A DNA stretch of 5,521 nt, from positions 1 through 5,521 of the forward strand of contig VBCT01000138.1 in the NCBI GenBank assembly GCA_005882235.1. The letters are read 5' to 3'. How positions within the stretch are numbered: position 1 is the first letter of the stretch; each line of letters begins with the position of its first letter. Below the pieces are notes generated by a model. It searched no databases. It was not told the DNA's origin and saw only the letters and a program-made list of their open reading frames with translations. Positions 1 to 4,864 of this stretch are shown one piece after another. Origin of the DNA: Betaproteobacteria bacterium. Lineage in GTDB: Bacteria; Pseudomonadota; Gammaproteobacteria; Burkholderiales; SG8-39. Both the position numbers and the translations under genes were made by a program.

Positions 1-566
1 ACGGCTCGCCGCCCGCCAAGGACAACGACGCGCGGCGCGGCATGCCCGACCTGGATGCCACGCTCGAAATCGGCCCCGCGCTCAATATCGCCCTGATTCG
101 ATCCAAGGACGCGGCCGAAAAGCTCGAACTGAGACTCCCGGTGCGTACCGTCATCGCCTCCGATTTCTCCCACTTCAAGCAAGCCGGTTGGATTTTTCAA
201 CCGAATCTGAGCTTGGATTTTCGGAACGTCCTGGGAAACCGCGGATGGAACCTCGGCGTGCAGGGTAGCCTGATCTACACGAATCGGCGCTACAACCAGT
301 ACTTCTATGCAGTCGATCCGGCTTTCGTCACAGCGGAGCGGCCCGCTTTTGATCCCGGCGGCGGTTTCGCCGGAACGACGTTCCGCGCAGCGCTCTCCAA
401 GCGCTTCCCGAATTTCTGGGTCGGCGGCTTTGCGAAATGGGACAGCGTCGGCGGCGCGGTGTTTGCCGACAGCCCGCTCGTAAAGACGAGAAGCAATCTC
501 AGCGGTGGCTTGGGCATCGCCTGGATTCTGGGGGCTTCGAGCGCCAGGGTGGAGGCGGAGAACTAG
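1..566 (+). CDS. MipA/OmpV family outer-membrane protein (C-terminal part, 5' truncated)
   Basis: The frame is open from the left edge (codons from base 3). About 13 residues precede the first ATG at 42, and they join smoothly to a conserved-looking segment (SPPAKDNDARRGMPDLDA), so that ATG is internal and the true start lies outside the window. About 187 residues are visible. Alternating hydrophobic/polar strands rich in aromatics, the stretch YFYAVDPAF..., the glycine turn DPGGGFAG and the late segments WVGGFAKWDSVGGAVFADSPLV and GGLGIAWIL match the MipA/OmpV beta-barrel family. These proteins sit in the outer membrane; MipA has been linked to a murein synthase/hydrolase scaffold and family members to adaptation to envelope stress. 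The expected signal peptide is outside the window. About 11 polar residues follow the last predicted strand, so the chain does not end in the usual terminal aromatic residue. It converges on the APE operon with a 3-nt gap. A functional link to that operon is unproven. Confidence 0.85.
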   Translation, partial: GSPPAKDNDARRGMPDLDATLEIGPALNIALIRSKDAAEKLELRLPVRTVIASDFSHFKQAGWIFQPNLSLDFRNVLGNRGWNLGVQGSLIYTNRRYNQYFYAVDPAFVTAERPAFDPGGGFAGTTFRAALSKRFPNFWVGGFAKWDSVGGAVFADSPLVKTRSNLSGGLGIAWILGASSARVEAEN

Positions 567-569
567 GGT

Positions 570-603
570 TCAGATCATCGCACCGTTGATCGAAATGATC
601 TGA
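570..603. other. 9-bp inverted repeat at the convergent gene ends
   Basis: TCAGATCAT at 570-578 is perfectly repeated in reverse complement as ATGATCTGA at 595-603, with a 16-nt loop. It lies inside the last codons of the reductase gene, and one arm includes that gene's TGA stop. Either transcript could form a hairpin here. No U-tract follows on either strand, so it does not look like a canonical intrinsic terminator. A chance repeat within coding sequence is possible. Confidence 0.3.
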
Positions 604-1289
604 CCGGAAATGTAAGCGGCGCGTTCGGATGCGAGAAATCCGATCAGGTCGGCCACCTCCTCCGGCGTCCCGGCGCGCTTCATCGGGACGAACTTCTCGA
701 TGGCGTCTCTGGAAAAAACGCCCTCCGTCATGGCGGATTCGATGATCCCGGGTGCAACCGCATTGACCGTAATCCCGCGGCTCGCCAGTTCCAAGGCGAG
801 CGCCTTGGTCGCGCCGTGCAGTCCCGCCTTGGCAGCGGCGTAATTGGTCTGGCCGCGGTTGCCCGCGAGCGCTGCCGCGGAGGAAACGTTGACGATCCTT
901 CCCCAGCGCGTGCCTATCATGGGCATGAGCAAGGGCTGCGTGACGTTGAAGAATCCGTTGAGGGAGACGTCGATCACCCGTGACCATTGCTCAGGCCGCA
1001 TTCCCGGCATCACCGCATCATCGTGGATGCCCGCGTTGTTGACCACGATCTGGATCGGGCCATCGTCGAGCAATTTTCGCAGCGCCGTCCCGGTCCCGTC
1101 GTGGTCGGCGACATCGAAGGCCACCGCTTGGGCGGCCCCCCCGCTCGCGACGATTTCGGCGGCAAGCTTTTCGGCCCGTGCCAAGCGACTGTTCGCGTGG
1201 ACGTAGACGTGCCGGCCGTCGGCCGCGAGGCGCCTGCATACCGCGGCTCCAAGGCTACCGCTGCCGCCGCTGACGAGCGCCCGTATCAC
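570..1289 (-). CDS. fabG: 3-oxoacyl-ACP reductase, FabG-type SDR (ApeQ-like)
   Basis: This 239-residue classical short-chain dehydrogenase/reductase would reduce the 3-keto group of the ACP-bound growing chain with NADPH, in the cytoplasm. The glycine-rich nucleotide loop is GGSGSLG (residues 8-14), followed by HANSR (31-35) after the second strand, which suggests NADPH. NNAG is at 84-87. The catalytic tetrad is N111, S137, Y150 and K154 (YAAAK), and the post-catalytic PG is at 180-181. Length and motifs are complete. The start is GTG at 1289, which overlaps the TGA of the upstream dehydratase gene as GTGA, a standard coupling arrangement; a G-rich stretch (GGGCGGGG) lies just before it. The first glycine motif reads SGGSGSLG rather than the usual TGGSRGIG of housekeeping FabG. 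Its place as last gene in a KS-CLF-dehydratase operon points to the APE pathway reductase rather than primary fatty-acid synthesis. Confidence 0.93.
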   Translation of the reverse strand: MIRALVSGGSGSLGAAVCRRLAADGRHVYVHANSRLARAEKLAAEIVASGGAAQAVAFDVADHDGTGTALRKLLDDGPIQIVVNNAGIHDDAVMPGMRPEQWSRVIDVSLNGFFNVTQPLLMPMIGTRWGRIVNVSSAAALAGNRGQTNYAAAKAGLHGATKALALELASRGITVNAVAPGIIESAMTEGVFSRDAIEKFVPMKRAGTPEEVADLIGFLASERAAYISGQIISINGAMI

Positions 1290-1729
1290 GACCCCGCCCG
1301 GCCCGCTTCCAGGATCACTGCGGCCCTGCCGCGTAAGACCTCGACATCGCCCACCCGCACTTTGAAGCCGTAGATCACGTGACTTTCCTCGCCCATCAGC
1401 CGCTCGGCGTCGACGATAAGCTCGCCCTCCAGATCATCGAGCCGGGCCCTGCTGCAACGTACTTCCCTCAGGCTCGCCAGGTATCCCAGTCGCGGCCGGT
1501 TCGCGACCTTGCCGGCCAGTACTCCGTGTATCGCCATGGCCTGGGCTGCGTATTCGATGCCGCACAAGGCCGAAAGCCGTCCGTCCATGCGCAGAGGATT
1601 TTGCCGGTCGCGGTGGGACCGGCTCAAACAACGGATGCGGCCCGCATCCCAGGTGAGCACGCCGTCGAGCAGGTGCATCGCTCCCGTATGCGGGATCATT
1701 TCGGCGATGGCCTCGCGGGAGATCAACAC
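1286..1729 (-). CDS. hot-dog-fold 3-hydroxyacyl-ACP dehydratase (ApeP-like)
   Basis: The 147-residue protein begins ISREAIAEMIPHTGAMHLLD, the opening typical of ApeP-like dehydratases, in which IPH..AM.LLD resembles the FabZ LPHR.PFLLVD motif. A central segment DGRLSALCGIEYAAQAMA (49-66) matches the hot-dog central helix, with E59 where FabZ has its catalytic glutamate. H39, in SHRDRQNP, is a candidate for the partner histidine, though the GHFP motif itself is absent. The expected role is dehydration of 3-hydroxyacyl-ACP during polyene elongation, probably as a hetero-oligomer with the ApeI-like protein encoded upstream. The frame stays open far upstream, but the extension overlaps the chain-length-factor gene and has no family character. 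The chosen start is GTG at 1729, overlapping that gene's stop by 7 nt. TTG at 1726, giving a TTGA overlap, is nearly as plausible. The end overlaps the reductase start by 4 nt. Confidence 0.85.
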   Translation of the reverse strand: MLISREAIAEMIPHTGAMHLLDGVLTWDAGRIRCLSRSHRDRQNPLRMDGRLSALCGIEYAAQAMAIHGVLAGKVANRPRLGYLASLREVRCSRARLDDLEGELIVDAERLMGEESHVIYGFKVRVGDVEVLRGRAAVILEAGRAGS

Positions 1730-2517
1730 GGGCTCACGGCGACGCGTAGGCGCGTTTCGGTCAGGAAATCGAGCACGACCCTGCTGCGAGTCTTTCGCGC
1801 GAGTGCTTGGAGCAGAGGAAGCGCTCTCGCGGCGGGTATCCCGAGTCGCAGTTCCTCCAGGGCGGAATCGGACATGCGGGCGGATTTCTCCTCTCCCGGC
1901 AGGAACTCCATTTCGAACGTTGCGGAGGTTCGCCCGGTCGCTTCGGGCGTCAGGACGAGCGCGGCGCCAAAGCTCGCAAGGAGCGGGCGCGCCGAATGCA
2001 GCGGCTCCGGATAAGGCTGATCGTAGGCGATCACGGCGACCGGCTTGTGCCACGACACGACCTGCGTCATGGCCTCGATCAGGCCCGCGCCAAAGCTCGC
2101 GTCATAGGCACACAGGCTGGTCGAGGCCTCCCGCGACCGCGTCGCGATGCTCCAGTAACCCGCGGCGGCGTTGTGCACGGAGTTGTGAAAACGCGTCGGC
2201 GATACCTCACGTTCCTCCGAGGCAAGGGTCTCGCACATCTGATGCAGCGTTTCGCCTTCGCCGGAGGAGGACGTGAATACCGTCGCAGTGCTCGCGGCAT
2301 CGCGGCCGGCATTCTGAAACGCCTCCTGCCCCACGGCGAGCGCAAGCTTGACCGGGACGGGAGTACGGCGACGCTCGGCCGGAGGCAGCAGCTCGCTTGC
2401 GGCTATGACCGTGGAAGCCGAGCGGAAGGGCGCCTCGCCCGCGAGAACGCGGCGAGCGGCCTCCCAGCCCTGCAGGCCGGGACCGAGCAGGCCGACGCCT
2501 TCGACGAAGACCCGCAT
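1723..2517 (-). CDS. beta-ketoacyl synthase chain length factor (ApeC-like, PF13723-type)
   Basis: This 264-residue protein resembles the N-terminal half of a ketosynthase. It opens with MRVFVEGVGLLGPGLQGW and has a SSSGEGET turn (83-90), the marker stretch FHNSVHNAAAGYW (110-122) and STSLCAYDASFGAGLIEA (132-149). The HGT and GHxxGAAG histidine motifs of active ketosynthases are absent, because the C-terminal half is drastically shortened. It is therefore expected to pair with the adjacent full-length ketosynthase as a non-catalytic partner that shapes chain length, as proposed for the ApeO-ApeC heterodimer. C136 falls near where the ketosynthase nucleophile would align, so complete loss of thiol chemistry cannot be assumed. 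The ATG at 2517 shares one base with the upstream TGA (TGATG), giving strong coupling and, presumably, matched expression of the two partners. The frame is open 36 codons further upstream, but that is ketosynthase sequence read in another frame. Confidence 0.88.
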   Translation of the reverse strand: MRVFVEGVGLLGPGLQGWEAARRVLAGEAPFRSASTVIAASELLPPAERRRTPVPVKLALAVGQEAFQNAGRDAASTATVFTSSSGEGETLHQMCETLASEEREVSPTRFHNSVHNAAAGYWSIATRSREASTSLCAYDASFGAGLIEAMTQVVSWHKPVAVIAYDQPYPEPLHSARPLLASFGAALVLTPEATGRTSATFEMEFLPGEEKSARMSDSALEELRLGIPAARALPLLQALARKTRSRVVLDFLTETRLRVAVSPC

Positions 2518-3707
2518 CACTGGGCGACTCCCAGGACCAGACTGCAGTTGCTCCCGCCGAAGCCGAACGAGTTGGTCAGAGCGCGGGTGACTTTCGCCCG
2601 CCTGTTTTCGAGCAGGTAGTTGCACTTCAGCGCGGGATCGACGCTACGCGTATTCGCGCTGCCGGGCATCAGGCCGTCCTCGATCGCGAGAACGGAGATG
2701 ATTGCTTCGGTGATTCCCGCGGCCCCGAGCAAATGCCCGGTCGCACCCTTGGTAGAGCTGCAGGGGGTCTGCCGCCCGAACACCTCGAACACCGCCTTGT
2801 CTTCGCTCGCGTCGTTGCTCCTGGTGGCCGTGCCGTGCAGGTTGACGTAGTCGATATCGGAAGGCTCGAGTCCCGCCGAGTCCAGAGCCTGCTGCATGGC
2901 GATCCTCGCGCCGAGACCCTCCGGATGCGGGGTGGACATATGGTAGGCATCCGAACTTTCGCCCACTCCGAGAAGCTGGATCGCTCCGGATTCGACTCGC
3001 TCCGCCCGCTCGAGGAGCGCGAAACCTCCTCCTTCACCGATCGAGATGCCGTCCCGATCCACGTCATAAGGCCGGCAGGGTCCGGCTGAAGTAAGTCCGA
3101 GTGAGTGAAACCCGTAGAGCGTCATAAGGCACAGGCTGTCGACGCCGCCCACCACTGCGGCGTCGCAGATTCCCGCGGCGATCATGCGCGCGGCGTTGCC
3201 GAGGACTTTCGCCGAGGAAGAACACGCGGAGGACACCACGAATCCCGGTCCGGCCAGCCCGAGATAGCGGCGCACGAACTCGCCGAGCGAGTAGGCGTTT
3301 TGCGTCTTCGCGTAGCGGTAATCGGCGGGCAAGGCGCCGGTCTTCGGGTCCCGGCGGCGGTACGCGAGCTCGGTCGTGTGCAGTCCCGAAGTGCTCGTGC
3401 CGAGATACAAGCCGATTCGCCCGGCGCCATATCTGTCGCGCGCCGCGGCGATTTCTTTGGCGAATCCGTCCTGCTCCAGGCACAGCTGTGCAAGGCGGTT
3501 GTTACGGCAGTCATAGTCCTGGAGATCGAGCCTCACGCGGAAATCGTCCAGCTCCGGAACCGGTCCGACGTAGGTGTCGATGCGGGCCGTCTCGAAGCCG
3601 CAGGGCGCGAGTCCGGAGCGCTTCTCGCGCAGCGCTCGCAGCATCGACTCCGTTCCCCGGCCGAGGCTGTTCACGACGGAGAATCGGCTGATGACAAGAG
3701 GCTGCAT
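2517..3707 (-). CDS. beta-ketoacyl-ACP synthase (ApeO-like, FabF-type)
   Basis: This is a complete 396-residue thiolase-fold condensing enzyme, close to the usual FabF length of about 410. The catalytic nucleophile is C162 in SSACSSSAKVLG. The malonyl-decarboxylating histidines are H291 in NLHGTAT and H325 in STKGATGHLLGAAG, with the conserved K320 before the latter. The C-terminal loop NSFGFGGSN spans 379-387. It should catalyse decarboxylative condensation of malonyl-ACP with the growing aryl-polyene chain in the cytoplasm. The next gene encodes a chain-length-factor homologue, which makes a heterodimer likely. The start chosen is ATG at 3707, giving MQPLVISRFSVVNSLGRG, the normal ketosynthase N-terminus. 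The frame extends to 3821, but that part overlaps the deacetylase gene and is arginine/serine-rich shadow. The gene lies 19 nt after the deacetylase stop; GGGAG directly abuts the ATG, so its ribosome-binding site is not ideal. It could alternatively correspond to ApeR, but the chain-length-factor neighbour favours ApeO. Confidence 0.92.
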   Translation of the reverse strand: MQPLVISRFSVVNSLGRGTESMLRALREKRSGLAPCGFETARIDTYVGPVPELDDFRVRLDLQDYDCRNNRLAQLCLEQDGFAKEIAAARDRYGAGRIGLYLGTSTSGLHTTELAYRRRDPKTGALPADYRYAKTQNAYSLGEFVRRYLGLAGPGFVVSSACSSSAKVLGNAARMIAAGICDAAVVGGVDSLCLMTLYGFHSLGLTSAGPCRPYDVDRDGISIGEGGGFALLERAERVESGAIQLLGVGESSDAYHMSTPHPEGLGARIAMQQALDSAGLEPSDIDYVNLHGTATRSNDASEDKAVFEVFGRQTPCSSTKGATGHLLGAAGITEAIISVLAIEDGLMPGSANTRSVDPALKCNYLLENRRAKVTRALTNSFGFGGSNCSLVLGVAQ

Positions 3708-3726
3708 CTCCCGCCCCGGTGGAGTT

Positions 3727-4578
3727 CTATTCGACGAGCTCGTCCGCGCAGGCCGACGCGAGGGAGACCGCTTTGAGGCCTTGCGCCGATATTTGCTCCA
3801 GCAATGCGGGTAACACGGCAAGCACTACAGGTGCACTGTCGTGCAAGAGCAATACGTCACCGGCACCCAGCGCTCGGGTCAGCTGCCGCAAAATGCGATT
3901 CGGATCACCGCTCACCGCGTCGAAGCCGCGTCGCGTCCAGGACACGTAGCGCAATCCGCGGGGGGCGAGCACCGGATCGAGCAAGGGGCTGCGAAATCCG
4001 GCCGGTGCACGAAAGAAACCCGGCGGGCGGCCGGTGAGAGCCGCAACGGTTGCCTGCGCGGCATCCACTTCGCGCCTCAATCTGGAAATTCCGAAAAACG
4101 CAAACGCCTGGTGATGATGGTAGCTGTGGTTCTCGACGCTGTGGCCGCGACGCGCGATCTCCTTCACCAGGTCGGGATACGCGGCGGCCTTTTCCCCGAT
4201 GCAGAAAAAACTAGCCTTGGCCCGGAAGCGGTCGAGCAGTTCCAGCACCCGCGGCGTCACTTCCGGATCGGGACCGTCGTCGAACGTGAGCGCGATTTCG
4301 CGGCGACGCACGGCGGGAGTCGGTAGGCGCACCAAGTTCGGCCCCAACAGCTGTCCGCGCGGCCACAGCACCGCGAGAAAGAGCGCGAGATGATTCGCCC
4401 CCAGCACGCCCAGCGCCCATGGCCATGCCGGCGGGTGCGCGACGAGCCAGACGGCAGCTGCAGCGTGCAGAAACACCGAGACATGGATCGCCGGCGCCGG
4501 ACGCCAGCGCCGGCCGTTTTCGCTGTTGATTGCGGTGGTCGTACTCAGGATCGTCTCTCCACGCTGCTTGGCTCGCAA
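3727..4578 (-). CDS. membrane-anchored polysaccharide deacetylase (NodB/CE4 family)
   Basis: The protein has 283 residues from TTG at 4578. Two hydrophobic segments (about 31-49 and 52-73) form an N-terminal membrane anchor. The NodB domain runs from about 93 to 275. Its motifs are TFDDGPD (98-104, metal-binding/catalytic aspartates D100 and D101), H151xxxH155 within NHSYHHH for metal, RAPAG (190-194), SWTRRGFD (213-220) and LLLHD (243-247). All five CE4 motifs are present, so a metal-dependent hydrolase removing acetyl groups, typically from N-acetylated sugars, is predicted. The substrate is unknown. The gene is nested among APE genes, overlapping the upstream dehydratase gene by 34 nt, which suggests a role in tailoring the product or its attachment group (inference). 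TTG at 4578 follows GGGGGAGG after 4 nt. A later CTG at 4548, preceded by GGAGAG at 6 nt and overlapping the upstream stop as CTGA, is an alternative start. Confidence 0.88.
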   Translation of the reverse strand: MRAKQRGETILSTTTAINSENGRRWRPAPAIHVSVFLHAAAAVWLVAHPPAWPWALGVLGANHLALFLAVLWPRGQLLGPNLVRLPTPAVRRREIALTFDDGPDPEVTPRVLELLDRFRAKASFFCIGEKAAAYPDLVKEIARRGHSVENHSYHHHQAFAFFGISRLRREVDAAQATVAALTGRPPGFFRAPAGFRSPLLDPVLAPRGLRYVSWTRRGFDAVSGDPNRILRQLTRALGAGDVLLLHDSAPVVLAVLPALLEQISAQGLKAVSLASACADELVE

Positions 4579-4862
4579 ACGACCTCCCCCGCAAGCACGG
4601 GCGTTGCCCCCACCTTGCAGCTGAAGCTTATTCTTTTTTCGTCTCGCCTGGAAAAGTCGATGGACACGCGCTCGCCCGGACGCACCGGCCGAATGAATTT
4701 GGCCGATCGGATCTGATAGGGGAAAAGGTTTTTACCCAGATTCGTTTCGATCGCGCGAAGCACTTCGCTCAACAGGAGCGCCCCGGGGATGATGGGATTT
4801 CCCGGGAAGTGCCCCGCTGCAGTAGCGTGATCCGAAGGAAAGCCGCACTCGACCGTCGTCAA
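4545..4862 (-). CDS. small FabZ/FabA-like 3-hydroxyacyl-ACP dehydratase (ApeI-like)
   Basis: This is a compact 105-residue single hot-dog protein, shorter than FabZ (about 150). It carries the hallmark GHFPGNPIIPGALLLSEVL (17-35), with catalytic-type H18. The FabZ glutamate 14 residues after this histidine is replaced by S32, with E33 next to it. The later stretch IRSAKFIRPVRPGERVSI (51-68) fits the FabZ beta-strand that lines the acyl tunnel. The expected role is dehydration of 3-hydroxyacyl-ACP intermediates, probably together with the ApeP-like protein. The frame is open up to 4961, but that part overlaps the ligase gene and is arginine/glycine-rich shadow. No ATG or GTG is available near the domain start, so TTG at 4862 is chosen. 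It lies 2 nt after the ligase stop, with GGGG shortly before it. The gene contains an A6 run and several AT-rich codons (AAA AGA ATA) unusual for this region. Confidence 0.82.
   Translation of the reverse strand: MTTVECGFPSDHATAAGHFPGNPIIPGALLLSEVLRAIETNLGKNLFPYQIRSAKFIRPVRPGERVSIDFSRRDEKRISFSCKVGATPVLAGEVVCEPSSVERRS
4583..4590 (-). promoter_or_regulatory. ribosome-binding site deciding the deacetylase TTG start
   Basis: Read on the minus strand, GGGGGAGG ends 4 nt before TTG at 4578. It is the best Shine-Dalgarno match near this gene and lies within the dehydratase coding sequence. The spacing is slightly short. A competing site, GGAGAG at 4555-4560, precedes a CTG at 4548 by 6 nt. Confidence 0.5.
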
Positions 4863-4864
4863 CG

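Noticed and set aside
1379..2619. Long plus-strand open frames (1379-2014, 1509-2276, 1807-2619) opposite the dehydratase and chain-length-factor genes
   Set aside because: Their translations are arginine-, alanine- and serine-rich with no domain motifs, and they lie antisense to genes with clear family motifs. They are typical high-GC shadows.
3105..3776. Plus-strand frame of 223 codons opposite the ketosynthase
   Set aside because: It is antisense to a ketosynthase with all catalytic residues and shows no recognisable domain or convincing start.
3708..3821. N-terminal extension of the ketosynthase to 3821
   Set aside because: The 38 extra residues are basic low-complexity sequence overlapping the deacetylase gene, and the conserved ketosynthase N-terminus begins at the ATG at 3707.
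4632..4642. A6 run on the minus strand (GAAAAAAG) inside the ApeI-like gene, as a possible programmed frameshift site
   Set aside because: The zero frame reads GAA AAA AGA, so the A AAA AAG slippery heptamer is out of phase, and the downstream frame continues with normal family sequence.
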